Of a stretch of 55,491 bases of DNA, positions 8,042 to 17,164 are shown one piece after another. Both the position numbers and the translations under genes were made by a program. The DNA comes from Bog-159 sp035308525 (GTDB taxonomy: Bacteria > Acidobacteriota > Terriglobia > Bryobacterales > Bryobacteraceae), in assembly GCA_035308525.1 (NCBI GenBank), contig DATGGM010000331.1, positions 1 to 55,491 of the forward strand. The letters are read 5' to 3'. Each line of letters begins with the position of its first letter. The first letter of the stretch is position 1. The notes below the pieces were generated by a model. It saw only the letters and a list, made by a program, of their open reading frames with translations, made no database searches and had not been told where the DNA came from.

Positions 8042-8389
8042 ATGGGTAAACCTGCAATAAGTCTGACGGACAAGCACTGCGTCCCCTGCAAGGGGGGCGT
8101 GCCGCCGTTGCGCGGCGAGGAATTGCAGACGTTATCCTCACTGTTGCCGGACTGGAAGGTAGTGGCCGAACATCACCTGACCAAGACCTTCGTGTTTCCG
8201 GATTTCAAGACAGCCCTGGCCTTCGTGAATCGCGCCGGCGCGGTGGCGGAAGCCGAGGGGCATCACCCGGATCTGCTGCTGACGTGGGGCCGGGTCGATG
8301 TGAAGACTTATACTCACAAAATCGACGGGTTGACCGAGAGCGACTTCATTCTGGCGGCCAGGATCGACCAGGAATTTTCCAATAAGTGA
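8042..8389 (+). CDS. phhB: 4a-hydroxytetrahydrobiopterin dehydratase (pterin carbinolamine dehydratase)
   Basis: This enzyme dehydrates 4a-hydroxytetrahydropterin to quinonoid dihydropterin, recycling the cofactor of aromatic amino acid hydroxylases. The 115-residue protein carries the family signature EGHHPDLLLTW near residues 77-87, with the paired His, followed by VDVKTYTHKIDGLTESDF. Length and fold are standard. A good ribosome site (AAGGAGAG) precedes the ATG. No hydroxylase gene is visible nearby, so it may serve another pterin pathway. The stop overlaps the GTG of the methyltransferase gene. Confidence 0.92.
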   Translation: MGKPAISLTDKHCVPCKGGVPPLRGEELQTLSSLLPDWKVVAEHHLTKTFVFPDFKTALAFVNRAGAVAEAEGHHPDLLLTWGRVDVKTYTHKIDGLTESDFILAARIDQEFSNK

Positions 8390-9117
8390 AAGCGTATGGG
8401 CAGGACTTAGCCTACATTCACGATACGGGTTTTACCGGCTTCGCGCGGAAGGCCGCGCCGGGATTGCTGGGGATGCTCAGGCGAAGCGGCATCCGCGGCG
8501 GACTGGTGGTGGATGCCGGCTGCGGCAGCGGCGTGTGGGCGCGGGAACTGAGCGATAGGGGATACGGTGTCCTGGGCATCGACATCTCCGCATCCATGGT
8601 GCGGATGGCGCGGAAGCGCGCGCCCGCGGGAAAGTTCGTGGCGGGATCCTTTCTGAGCGCTCCACTGCCACCGTGCGCCGCGGTTACCGCGATCGGCGAA
8701 TGCGTGAACTACGCTTTCGACCGCGGGAGCGGCAAGCGGGGACTGGCGCAATTCTTCCGCAAGGTCCACGACGCGCTGCGGCCTGGAGGCATCCTGGTCT
8801 TCGATATCGTGGAACCGGGAGTCGTCCCAGTCGCGGCGCCCCAAAGAAGGTTCCTGGAGGGCCCGGACTGGGCGATCCTTCTGGAAGTAAGAGAGGATAA
8901 GAGGCGCAGAGTATTGACGAGACAGATTGTCAGTTTCCGCCGGGTAGGTAAGTTATACCGGCGCAGTGAGGAAATACACCGGCTGCATTTATACTCCGGC
9001 CGGGAGTTAGTTGCGGCAGCAAGTCATGCGGGATTCGAGGCAAACTTACTGAACGGGTACGGGCGATTCCGGCTGCCGCCGGCGCATGCGGTCATCCGGG
9101 CGCGCAAGCCGGCGTAA
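8386..9117 (+). CDS. Class I SAM-dependent methyltransferase
   Basis: A 243-residue methyltransferase. Motif I is VVDAGCGSGVWAREL near residues 41-55, the acidic loop is GVLGIDISASMV, and the post-motif strand is LRPGGILVFDIVEPG. The substrate is not evident. The GTG start overlaps the phhB stop by four bases, so translation is probably coupled. It converges on aspS with a one-base gap. It resembles small-molecule methyltransferases more than rRNA ones. Confidence 0.82.
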   Translation: MKAYGQDLAYIHDTGFTGFARKAAPGLLGMLRRSGIRGGLVVDAGCGSGVWARELSDRGYGVLGIDISASMVRMARKRAPAGKFVAGSFLSAPLPPCAAVTAIGECVNYAFDRGSGKRGLAQFFRKVHDALRPGGILVFDIVEPGVVPVAAPQRRFLEGPDWAILLEVREDKRRRVLTRQIVSFRRVGKLYRRSEEIHRLHLYSGRELVAAASHAGFEANLLNGYGRFRLPPAHAVIRARKPA

Positions 9118-9118
9118 G

Positions 9119-10894
9119 TTAGACCGGACGGCGGATTGCGATCCCCAGCTCCTTCAGAGCCTTCTCCGGCACAGGCGCGGGCGCATCGGACATCAAGTCG
9201 GTGGCGCGCGCGGTCTTGGGAAACGGGATGACGTCGCGAATGGACGTCTCACCCGCCAGGATCATCACCAGGCGGTCGAGACCGAGCGCTATACCACCGT
9301 GCGGCGGTGCGCCATACTCCAGGGCTTCCAGCAGGAAGCCGAACCGGCGGCGGGCCTCCTCTTCGCTGAACCCCAGCGCGGCAAAAACTTTGGACTGCAC
9401 ATCGCGGCGATGAATACGGATGGAGCCCGAGCCCAGCTCGGTGCCATTTAACACCAGGTCATAGGACTTGGCCCGGCAGCGGGCCGGGTCGCTGGTGAGC
9501 TTGTCCAGATCTTCGTCGTGCACAGATGTGAACGGATGGTGCGCGGCGTTCCAGCGCTTCTCGTCGCCGTCCCATTCGAACATGGGAAAATCTACTACCC
9601 AGAGAAATTCGAAACGCTGCGGGTCGAGCAGCTTGTGGCGGTCATTATATTTCTGTGCCGCGAACAGGCGCAACTGGCCGCAGGCCTGATATACGGTCTC
9701 CTCGGGACGATGTCCTTTGGGTTCGCCGGCCCAGGCGGCCACCAGCAGTAAATCGTCTTCGACGGCGCCGGTTAGCTCGCGGACTTGCGCCATTTTTTCG
9801 GGATGGTCGCGCTCCAGGCGCTTGGGATCGTCGTAGACGCGCAGGCCGCGCTCCGCGCCAAAGGCCTTCAGCTCATCGCGTTCGCGCCGGCTGAGCGGAC
9901 CGGTTTTGGGAATATGGATGGCCACCGCCGGCAGCCCGTGCTGGCTCAGAATATCCGGGAAGAGATGTTCCACTGGATGCATGGGCGGCAGGCGCCGGTC
10001 CGGCTTGTCGCTGCCGTAGCTGCGCATGGCCTCCGCGTAGGTCAAGCGCGGAAAGGGATACTCGACGCGATAGCCCGCCACCTGGCACACCTGCTGGACG
10101 AGCGGCTCAATCACTTCGAAAACGCTTTCCTGCTGCGGAAAGGACATCTCCAAGTCGATCTGCGTGAACTCCGGCTGGCGATCGGCGCGCAGATCTTCGT
10201 CGCGGAAGCAGCGCACGATTTGAAAATACTTGTCGAAACCGCTGATCATTAACAATTGCTTGAAGATCTGCGGCGACTGCGGCAGGGCGTAGAAGGTGCC
10301 GGGCTGCACGCGGCTGGGCACCAGATAGTCGCGCGCGCCCTCCGGCGTTGAACGGGTCATGAAGGGCGTCTCTATTTCGAGGAAGCCCTGACCGGACAGG
10401 CACTCGCGGACGGCGAACGAAATTTTCGAGCGCAGCATGATATTTCGCTGCATGCGTGGACGGCGCAGATCGACATAGCGATATTTGAGGCGCACTTCTT
10501 CGGCGACATCAACGCTCTCCTCCATGGGGAAAGGCGGTGTGCGGGATTCGTTCAGGATCCAGATTCTTTCCGCGAGAACCTCGACTTCGCCGGTTTCGAG
10601 GTTGGCATTCACAGTGTCGGTGCTGCGCAGCGCCACGCGGCCCTCGACCGCGATCACGTATTCCGGCCGCACCTGTTCGGCCCGGCGGTGCGTAGCTTCA
10701 TCGGCATCGGCGTGAATGGCGATTTGGGTGACACCGTCGCGGTCGCGCAAGTGGATGAAAATCACGCCGCCGAGATCACGGTGGCGATGCACCCACCCCA
10801 TTAACAGGGCGCGCGTGCCGGCGTCCGCGGCGCGCAGCTGCCCGCAGGTATGGGTACGCCGCAAGTTGCCGAGAAAATCGAGTTCCGTTTCCAT
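9119..10894 (-). CDS. aspS: Aspartyl-tRNA synthetase
   Basis: This 591-residue enzyme charges tRNA with aspartate. It has an N-terminal OB-fold anticodon domain (GWVHRHRDLGGVIFIHLRD). The class II catalytic core shows motif 2 in RCFRDEDLRADRQPEFTQ and motif 3 in GIALGLDRLVMIL. A GAD insertion typical of bacterial AspRS lies between them (about residues 290-420). Length is usual for bacteria. I start at the ATG at 10894; another ATG two codons upstream (10900) is equally possible. Whether it discriminates tRNA-Asp from tRNA-Asn cannot be told from this window. Confidence 0.96.
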   Translation of the reverse strand: METELDFLGNLRRTHTCGQLRAADAGTRALLMGWVHRHRDLGGVIFIHLRDRDGVTQIAIHADADEATHRRAEQVRPEYVIAVEGRVALRSTDTVNANLETGEVEVLAERIWILNESRTPPFPMEESVDVAEEVRLKYRYVDLRRPRMQRNIMLRSKISFAVRECLSGQGFLEIETPFMTRSTPEGARDYLVPSRVQPGTFYALPQSPQIFKQLLMISGFDKYFQIVRCFRDEDLRADRQPEFTQIDLEMSFPQQESVFEVIEPLVQQVCQVAGYRVEYPFPRLTYAEAMRSYGSDKPDRRLPPMHPVEHLFPDILSQHGLPAVAIHIPKTGPLSRRERDELKAFGAERGLRVYDDPKRLERDHPEKMAQVRELTGAVEDDLLLVAAWAGEPKGHRPEETVYQACGQLRLFAAQKYNDRHKLLDPQRFEFLWVVDFPMFEWDGDEKRWNAAHHPFTSVHDEDLDKLTSDPARCRAKSYDLVLNGTELGSGSIRIHRRDVQSKVFAALGFSEEEARRRFGFLLEALEYGAPPHGGIALGLDRLVMILAGETSIRDVIPFPKTARATDLMSDAPAPVPEKALKELGIAIRRPV

Positions 10895-10995
10895 AAGCAT
10901 GGGTCGCGCGAGCAGTGTCTGCGCGAATCCGGTGGGATACGACCATGCTAACATGCGGCGCAGGTCGCCTGGTGCGTTTTGCCTGCGTTATGGTC

Positions 10996-11301
10996 TTAAG
11001 CCCACTTCTTACCCAACGCTTCCAGGCCCGCGCGGGCGAGATCTTCGGGCGTCATGGCTATCCGGAACTGTACTTCGGCATTAAACGTAAGGAACCAGGG
11101 CTCCGCCAGCGCCGGAACATCGGAGGGGCTGTTTACGTTCACCACCAGGGTTCCTCCACGGCGGCCGTTATGCTCGGAAAAATAGGCGGCTTCGGGCTTG
11201 ATGGCCTCGAGAATTTTCTGCATTTTCTGCCCTATACTTCCGTCCCGTACGGCTGTATTGAACGGTTCGAGTGGCAACTCTATGTGCATTAGCATTCGCA
11301 T
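10996..11301 (-). CDS. DUF3303-like small protein
   Basis: A 101-residue protein starting MRMLMHIELP. It carries AAYFSEHNGRRGGTLVVNVNSPSDVPALAEPWF and FRIAMTPEDLARAGL in pieces matching the small dimeric alpha/beta barrel proteins grouped as DUF3303, with conserved PxxAxxxxxxG and EP(W/F) positions. Function is unknown. It lies between aspS and the S9 peptidase gene and is transcribed leftward, away from the peptidase. Confidence 0.72.
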   Translation of the reverse strand: MRMLMHIELPLEPFNTAVRDGSIGQKMQKILEAIKPEAAYFSEHNGRRGGTLVVNVNSPSDVPALAEPWFLTFNAEVQFRIAMTPEDLARAGLEALGKKWA

Positions 11302-11416
11302 GGATCAGTCTCCTATAGCGGCGGCGCGCGTTTCGGTCGTGGGCGTCACCGGCGAAAGAGCTTATCACAGTTCGGATACGGCCCGCCTACCCAGCCGGCC
11401 ATCCACTACCCGGCGC

Positions 11417-11422
11417 TACAAT
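11417..11422 (+). promoter_or_regulatory. Candidate -10 element of the S9 peptidase gene
   Basis: TACAAT lies six bases before the ATG at 11429. This places the expected transcription start at or next to the start codon, and no Shine-Dalgarno sequence is present. The reading is a leaderless message. No good -35 hexamer is seen. Confidence 0.4.
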
Positions 11423-11428
11423 TCGGTT

Positions 11429-13450
11429 ATGCATCGAGCCTTATTCGCACTGGTGGCGGCAGCCGGCCTGTTCGCGCAAAAACAGCCTTTCGACACGCAG
11501 GCGCTGCTCGAACTGGCGCGCATTTCCGATCCGCAGGTTTCGCCGGACGGACGCATGGTGGCGTACTCCGTGCAAACCATCGATGTGCCGAATAACAAGC
11601 GGATCACGCAGGTGTGGGTGACGCCGGTGGCGGGCGGCGTCGCGCGAGCGATCACCCAGCTTGGGCAGGATAACGAGCGGCCGCGCTGGTCGCCCGATTC
11701 GCGGCACATCGCGTTCATTTCAGACCAGGGTGGCTCGGCGCAGATCTGGATGATGGACGCGGACGGCGCGAATCCCAGGCAGATCACGAATCTCTCCACA
11801 GGCGCGGGCGGCGAGTTGTTCTCGCCGGACGGGAAGAATCTGGTCTTCACGAGCGAGGTGTATCCGCAGTGCGCGGAGAACGATGCCTGCAACAAGAGAG
11901 AACTGGACGCCGAGAAAGACAGCAAAGTGAAGGCGCGCATCTACACGGACCTGCTGTACCGGCACTGGAATCACTGGCAGGGACCGCGGCGCAGCCATCT
12001 GCTCGTCGTTCCCGCTAACGGTGGACCGGCCAGGGACCTGACGTCCGGCGACCGCGATGTGCCGCCGTTTTCGCTGGACGGCGGCGACGATTACGCCATC
12101 TCGCCGGACAGCGCGGAGGTTTGCTACGCGGTGAACATAGACCTGGCGCCGGCCATCAGCACGAATTCGGACCTGTATGCCGTGCCGATGGCGGGCGGCC
12201 CGCCGCGCAAGGTGAGCAACAATCCCGGAGCGGACAACGGACCGCAGTATTCGCCGGACGGCAAGTATCTGGCCTGGCGGGCGCAAGTGCGAGCGGGATA
12301 CGAGAGCGACCGGTGGCGGTTGTGGGTGATGGATCGCGCGACGGGCCGAGTGACGGATCTGACCGAGAACATGGACCGCTGGGTGAACAGTTTTGTCTGG
12401 TCGCCGGACTCGGCGAGCATCTTCTTCACGTCGGAGGATCGCGGCCGGCAGTCCATCCAGTTCAAGTCCGTGAAGGGCGGAGAAACGCACGTAGCGGTGA
12501 GCGGCGACAGTCACCTGGACGAGATGCGGTTCACGCCGGACGGCAAGATGCTGATCTACACGCAGCAGAGCGGCGCGCAGCCGGCGGGGATCTATCGCGC
12601 ATCGTCGGCGGGAGGCGCGGCGGTGGCGTTGACGCACCAGAACGATGCCATATTGAGCACCCACGAGATGACGCCGCTCGAGGAGTTCTGGGTGGACGGC
12701 GCGGAGGGCGCCAAGGTGCAGAGCTTTGTGGTGAAGCCGCCGGGTTTTCGGGAAGACCGCAAGTATCCTGTGCTGATGTTGATTCACGGCGGGCCGCAGG
12801 GCGCCTGGGGACATAGTTGGTCGTATCGCTGGAATGCGCAGGTGTTCGCGGCGGCGGGATACCTGGTGGTGATGCCGAATCCGCGGGGATCGACGGGCTA
12901 TGGCCAGAAGTTCATCGATGAGATCAACGGTGACTGGGGCGGGCGGGCGTTCGAGGACATTATGGCGGTGGCGGATCACGTGGTGACCAGCGTTCCATAC
13001 GCCGACGGCAGCCGCATGGCGGCGGCAGGCGCTTCGTACGGCGGATACATGATCGACTGGATTCTAGGCCACACGCAGCGGTTCAAGGCGCTGGTGACCC
13101 ACGACGGCGTATACGATCTGCGCAGCGAATTCGGCGAAACCGAGGAGCTGTGGTTTCCAATGTGGGAATTCGGCGGCGCGCCGTGGGACAATCCCGAGAG
13201 TTACGGACGCTGGTCGCCCAGCCTGTTCGCAAAGGAGTTTCACACGCCCACCCTGGTGGTCCACGGCGAGCTGGATTATCGCGTGCCGTTGGGACAGGGC
13301 CTGCAACTGTTCACGGCGCTGCAGATGCGGAAGATACCTTCCAAGCTGCTGCTGTTCCCGGATGAAGGGCACTGGGTGCTGCAGCCGCAGAACAGCGTTC
13401 TGTGGTACAAGACGGTGATCGACTGGGTGGATTCCTGGACAAAAAAGTGA
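11429..13450 (+). CDS. Secreted S9 family peptidase (prolyl oligopeptidase/acylaminoacyl-peptidase type)
   Basis: A 673-residue exported serine peptidase. The signal peptide is MHRALFALVAAAGLFAQ. Residues about 20-410 form a beta-propeller with repeated ISPDG/FSPDG/WSPDS blades. The C-terminal alpha/beta hydrolase has the nucleophile Ser536 in GASYGGYM, the acid in HGELDYRVP and the His in DEGHWVLQ. The ATG at 11429 is chosen because it yields the signal peptide; the open frame upstream has no such feature. The stop overlaps the GTG of the M23 gene, so the two are probably translationally coupled. Role: degradation of peptides in the periplasm or outside the cell. Confidence 0.92.
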   Translation: MHRALFALVAAAGLFAQKQPFDTQALLELARISDPQVSPDGRMVAYSVQTIDVPNNKRITQVWVTPVAGGVARAITQLGQDNERPRWSPDSRHIAFISDQGGSAQIWMMDADGANPRQITNLSTGAGGELFSPDGKNLVFTSEVYPQCAENDACNKRELDAEKDSKVKARIYTDLLYRHWNHWQGPRRSHLLVVPANGGPARDLTSGDRDVPPFSLDGGDDYAISPDSAEVCYAVNIDLAPAISTNSDLYAVPMAGGPPRKVSNNPGADNGPQYSPDGKYLAWRAQVRAGYESDRWRLWVMDRATGRVTDLTENMDRWVNSFVWSPDSASIFFTSEDRGRQSIQFKSVKGGETHVAVSGDSHLDEMRFTPDGKMLIYTQQSGAQPAGIYRASSAGGAAVALTHQNDAILSTHEMTPLEEFWVDGAEGAKVQSFVVKPPGFREDRKYPVLMLIHGGPQGAWGHSWSYRWNAQVFAAAGYLVVMPNPRGSTGYGQKFIDEINGDWGGRAFEDIMAVADHVVTSVPYADGSRMAAAGASYGGYMIDWILGHTQRFKALVTHDGVYDLRSEFGETEELWFPMWEFGGAPWDNPESYGRWSPSLFAKEFHTPTLVVHGELDYRVPLGQGLQLFTALQMRKIPSKLLLFPDEGHWVLQPQNSVLWYKTVIDWVDSWTKK

Positions 13451-14766
13451 AGATTGCCATTGCAGTGGTTGTGGTTTTGGCGATTGCGGGAGTCGTGGTG
13501 CTGGCGGCGCTGTCGGCGACGCCGGCCATCACGATGGATCCGCCGCTGAAGGCGATCGGGGCCAGCACGCCGGTGAAGGTCCAGGTTGCCGATCCATACG
13601 GCTTGCGACGGTTCACCGCTGTGCTCGAACAGAACGGCACGCGCACCACGGTGTACGAGCGGCGAAATCCGGCACGCCGGGTCATGTTCATGCGATTGCG
13701 CGAGGCGCCGCGCACGTTCGGTTTTCCGGCAGGCAAGCAGCAGGCGGTATCGCTGAAGGCGGGGAAGGCGACGCTGGTGGTGGAGGCGCAGTCGAACGAT
13801 TTCCTAAGCCGCACGGTGTCGGCGAGTTTCGACGTGGACGTGATCCTGGAGCCGCCGCGGCTCGGGGTGGATGACGCGCAGCATTACATCAACCAGGGCG
13901 GCTGCGAGTTGGTGACGTTCACCGTATCGGGCGACTGGTCGGAAGCGGGCGTGAAGGTGGGGCCTTACACGTTTCGCAGCTTTCCGCAGCCCGGCCGGCC
14001 GGCGAACGAACGATTCTCGCTATTCGGTTTTCCGTGGGACCTGCCGGTGGATACGGTACCGCATGTCTATGCGCGCAACGCGGCGGGCACGGAGGTCACG
14101 GGCCGGTTCTGGTTCAAGGTCTTTCCGAAGCCGTTTCGCACGCGTGACCTGGATATCTCTGACGCCTTTCTGGACAAGGTGGTGAACCAGATCGATCCGG
14201 GGGGATCCGGCGATCTGCTGGAGCGTTTCCTGCGAATCAATCGCGATCTGCGCAAAAAGAACAACCAGGCGCTGGCGGATCTGCGGTTGAAGACGGAAGA
14301 ACGCGTGCTTTGGAACGGCCCGTTTCTACAGCTCGCGAACTCGCAGGTGGAAGCGCATTTCGCGGACGTGCGCAGCTACATGTATAAAGGCAAGAAAGTC
14401 GACCAGCAGGTGCATCTGGGCTACGACCTGGCGGTGACGCAGCATGTGCCGGTGGTCGCGGCGAATGACGGGCGCGTGGTGTGGGCCTCGGACCTGGGCA
14501 TCTATGGCAACTGCATCGTGCTCGACCATGGGTACGCGCTGCAGTCGATTTACGGCCATTTGAGCAAGATCGACGTCAAGGCAGGCGACCTGGTGAAGAA
14601 AGGCCAGGCGATGGGCCACAGCGGCTCGACGGGGTTGGCCGGCGGCGATCACCTGCACTTCAGCATGCAGGTGGACGGAGTGCAGGTGAACCCGGTGGAG
14701 TGGTTCGACGCGCACTGGATCCACGACCGGATACTGAGCAAACTCGGGCCGGCGGCGGCCAAGTAG
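13447..14766 (+). CDS. Membrane-anchored M23 metallopeptidase (LytM type)
   Basis: A 439-residue protein with an N-terminal membrane helix (KIAIAVVVVLAIAGVVVLAAL), a beta-rich middle region (about 30-290) and a C-terminal M23 domain. The zinc ligands are intact: His323 and Asp327 in HLGYD and the HLH pair near 402-404. It is therefore predicted to be an active peptidoglycan endopeptidase, unlike EnvC- or NlpD-type activators. The GTG start overlaps the stop of the S9 peptidase (GTGA). Role: cell wall turnover in the periplasm. Confidence 0.9.
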   Translation: MKIAIAVVVVLAIAGVVVLAALSATPAITMDPPLKAIGASTPVKVQVADPYGLRRFTAVLEQNGTRTTVYERRNPARRVMFMRLREAPRTFGFPAGKQQAVSLKAGKATLVVEAQSNDFLSRTVSASFDVDVILEPPRLGVDDAQHYINQGGCELVTFTVSGDWSEAGVKVGPYTFRSFPQPGRPANERFSLFGFPWDLPVDTVPHVYARNAAGTEVTGRFWFKVFPKPFRTRDLDISDAFLDKVVNQIDPGGSGDLLERFLRINRDLRKKNNQALADLRLKTEERVLWNGPFLQLANSQVEAHFADVRSYMYKGKKVDQQVHLGYDLAVTQHVPVVAANDGRVVWASDLGIYGNCIVLDHGYALQSIYGHLSKIDVKAGDLVKKGQAMGHSGSTGLAGGDHLHFSMQVDGVQVNPVEWFDAHWIHDRILSKLGPAAAK

Positions 14767-14810
14767 CGCGCCCTGCGCTCCCTGAAGCCCGCCTGTTGCA
14801 TCATTAATGT

Positions 14811-15026
14811 ATGGGCCTTGAAACGGTTAAGATCCCGGTGCACGGCATGACGTGCGGCAACTGCGCCCGTACCGTGGAACGCAAGCTCTCGGCGAGCCCG
14901 GGGGTGAGCAGCGCGCGGGTGGACCTGGCCGGCGGCACGGCTACGGTGGAGTTCGACGCGGATCGCACCAAACTGCCGGATCTGGTGCGCGCGGTCGAGC
15001 AACTCGGCTACAGCGTCAAACAATGA
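14811..15026 (+). CDS. copZ: Copper chaperone (CopZ-like heavy-metal-associated domain)
   Basis: A 71-residue single HMA domain. The metal-binding motif GMTCGNCARTVE lies at about residues 12-23 and the closing VEQLGYSVK near the end. It binds Cu(I) through two cysteines and would hand it to the adjacent ATPase. Its stop overlaps the copA start (ATGA), which supports a dedicated chaperone-pump pair. It could instead carry another soft metal, but the pairing with a CPC-type ATPase favours copper. Confidence 0.9.
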   Translation: MGLETVKIPVHGMTCGNCARTVERKLSASPGVSSARVDLAGGTATVEFDADRTKLPDLVRAVEQLGYSVKQ

Positions 15027-17155
15027 ATTCCGCCACGGCTGAGCGCGTGGACCTGCCGGTCTCCGGGATGTCCTGCGCGGCTTGCGCGCGCAGCATCGAG
15101 AATCAACTGGCGGCCACGGCGGGCGTGACCCGCGCGCACGTCAACTTCGCCACTTCCACGGCCACCGTGGAGTTCGATCCGGCGCGCGCCGCAATGCGCA
15201 ATCTGGTGGACGCCATTGAAGAGCTGGGCTATGGGGTGCCGCAAGCCGCGGAGGACATGCAGGAGCGGGAATACGCGGCCTTGAAGCGCAGGATGTGGCT
15301 GGCGGCGGCTTTCGCGGTTCCGGTGGTGGTGCTGGGCATGACGCCGGGTCTCATGCGGATGGCCGCTATGAGCTGGATCCAACTGGCGCTGACCGTGCCG
15401 GTGGTGTTCTACGCGGCCGCGCCATTCTATTCGGGCGCGTGGACGGCGCTGCGGCATCGCTCCGCGAACATGAACACGTTGATCGCCCTCGGCACCGGAG
15501 CGGCGTTCCTCTATTCGCTTGTAGTGACGGTGCGCGGCGGCCACGAAGTCTATTACGAAGCCGCGGCGGTGATCGTCGCGCTGATTCTGGCGGGGCGGGT
15601 GCTGGAGGCGCGCGCGCGAGGCCGGGCATCGGAAGCCATCCGGCGTCTGCGGGAGATGCAGCCGAAGATGGCGCGGGTGGTGCGCGAGGGCGTCGAGCAG
15701 GATCTGGCGATCGAGCACGTGCTGGTGGGAGACCTGGTACTGGTGCGGCCCGGCGAGAAGATTCCGGTGGATGGTGCGGTGCGGGAAGGCGAGTCGGCGG
15801 TAGACGAATCGATGCTAACCGGGGAAGCTATGCCTATAGATAAAGGGCCGGGCGACGCGGTCTATGGAGGCACGCTCAACCGCTCGGGCAGCCTGCGGTT
15901 CGAGGCGCGCAAGGTGGGCGGCGCCACCGCGCTGCGGCAGATGATCGAACTGGTCAGGCAGGCGCAGGGCTCGCGCGCGCCGGTCGCGCGGCTGGCGGAC
16001 ACGGTCAGCGGTTACTTCACGGTGGGCGTGCTGGCGGCCGCTACGTTGACGGCCGTGGTGTGGCTGGCGTTCGCGCCGCTCTCCTTCGCGCTGGTGAACT
16101 TCGTGGCAGTGCTGATTATCGCGTGCCCATGCGCGCTAGGGCTGGCAACGCCTACCGCCATCATGGTGGGGACCGGGCGGGGGGCCGAGCGCGGCATCCT
16201 GATCAAAGGCGGCGAGGCGCTGGAGGCGGCTGCGGGAATCGATACGGTGATTCTGGATAAGACCGGCACGATTACGCGCGGGCAGCCGCGAGTGACGGAT
16301 GTGATCCCGCTGGGCGGCTACCCGGAAGGCGAAGTACTGCGAATGGCGGCATCGGCGGAGCGCTATTCAGAGCATCCTCTGGGACGGGCGGTCGTGGAGC
16401 ACGCCAGGTCATTGGGGATTGCGCTGGAAGAGCCGGCGGGGTTTCACGCTGTGGCGGGGATGGGCGTGGAAGCGCGGGTGAACGGCCGGGAGGTCCGGGT
16501 GAGCAGCGGGGCGGGGTCGAGTGAAGCGGCCAGGCTGGCGGAAGAGGGGAAGACCGCGGTGGCAGTCTCGTTGGACGGCCGGGCGGTGGGAGTCATCGGG
16601 ATCGCGGATTCCGTAAAGGAAGAGGCGGCGGGCGCGGTCGGCCGGCTGCGGAAGATGGGCATCGAGGTTTGGATGATCACCGGCGACAACCGCCGCACAG
16701 CCGAAGCGGTGGCCCGTCAAGTGGGCATCCCGCACGTGCTGGCGGAGGTTTTGCCGGACGCCAAGGCGGCCGAGGTGCGGAAGCTGCAAGCGGCGGGAAA
16801 GAAGGTCGCGATGGTAGGGGATGGCATCAACGACGCGCCGGCGCTGGCCCAGGCCGATGTGGGGCTCGCCATCGGAACTGGCGCCGATATTGCCATGGAG
16901 GCGGCCGGGATTACGCTGATGCGCGGAGATCTCGACGGCGTGCCCGAGGCGCTGGCGCTGGCGCGCCGCACCATGCGGGTGATCCGGCAGAACCTGTTCT
17001 GGGCATTCGCCTACAATACGCTGGGTATTCCTATCGCGGCGGGCGTGCTGTATCCGTTCACGGGTTGGCTGCTTTCGCCGGTGCTGGCGTCGGCGGCCAT
17101 GGCGTTATCCAGCGTGACGGTGGTGAGCAATAGCTTGCGGCTGAAGCGCGGTTGA
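15023..17155 (+). CDS. copA: Copper-translocating P1B-type ATPase
   Basis: A 710-residue inner membrane pump that exports Cu(I) using ATP. It has one N-terminal HMA domain (C18 and C21 in GMSCAACA), then eight predicted helices. The actuator loop is TGEAMP. The copper-type CPC motif is at 368-370 in ACPCALG. The phosphorylated Asp412 lies in DKTGTIT, the SEHPLGRAV loop binds nucleotide, and the hinge is GDGINDAPAL. All catalytic residues are present. No CsoR- or CueR-type regulator is seen next to the pair. Confidence 0.94.
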   Translation: MNSATAERVDLPVSGMSCAACARSIENQLAATAGVTRAHVNFATSTATVEFDPARAAMRNLVDAIEELGYGVPQAAEDMQEREYAALKRRMWLAAAFAVPVVVLGMTPGLMRMAAMSWIQLALTVPVVFYAAAPFYSGAWTALRHRSANMNTLIALGTGAAFLYSLVVTVRGGHEVYYEAAAVIVALILAGRVLEARARGRASEAIRRLREMQPKMARVVREGVEQDLAIEHVLVGDLVLVRPGEKIPVDGAVREGESAVDESMLTGEAMPIDKGPGDAVYGGTLNRSGSLRFEARKVGGATALRQMIELVRQAQGSRAPVARLADTVSGYFTVGVLAAATLTAVVWLAFAPLSFALVNFVAVLIIACPCALGLATPTAIMVGTGRGAERGILIKGGEALEAAAGIDTVILDKTGTITRGQPRVTDVIPLGGYPEGEVLRMAASAERYSEHPLGRAVVEHARSLGIALEEPAGFHAVAGMGVEARVNGREVRVSSGAGSSEAARLAEEGKTAVAVSLDGRAVGVIGIADSVKEEAAGAVGRLRKMGIEVWMITGDNRRTAEAVARQVGIPHVLAEVLPDAKAAEVRKLQAAGKKVAMVGDGINDAPALAQADVGLAIGTGADIAMEAAGITLMRGDLDGVPEALALARRTMRVIRQNLFWAFAYNTLGIPIAAGVLYPFTGWLLSPVLASAAMALSSVTVVSNSLRLKRG

Positions 17156-17164
17156 CCGGGCACG

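Noticed and set aside
11720..12979. A 419-codon open frame on the minus strand
   Set aside because: It is fully antisense to the S9 peptidase, which has intact catalytic motifs. The shadow protein is rich in Arg, His and Ala with no motif, as expected from GC-rich third positions.
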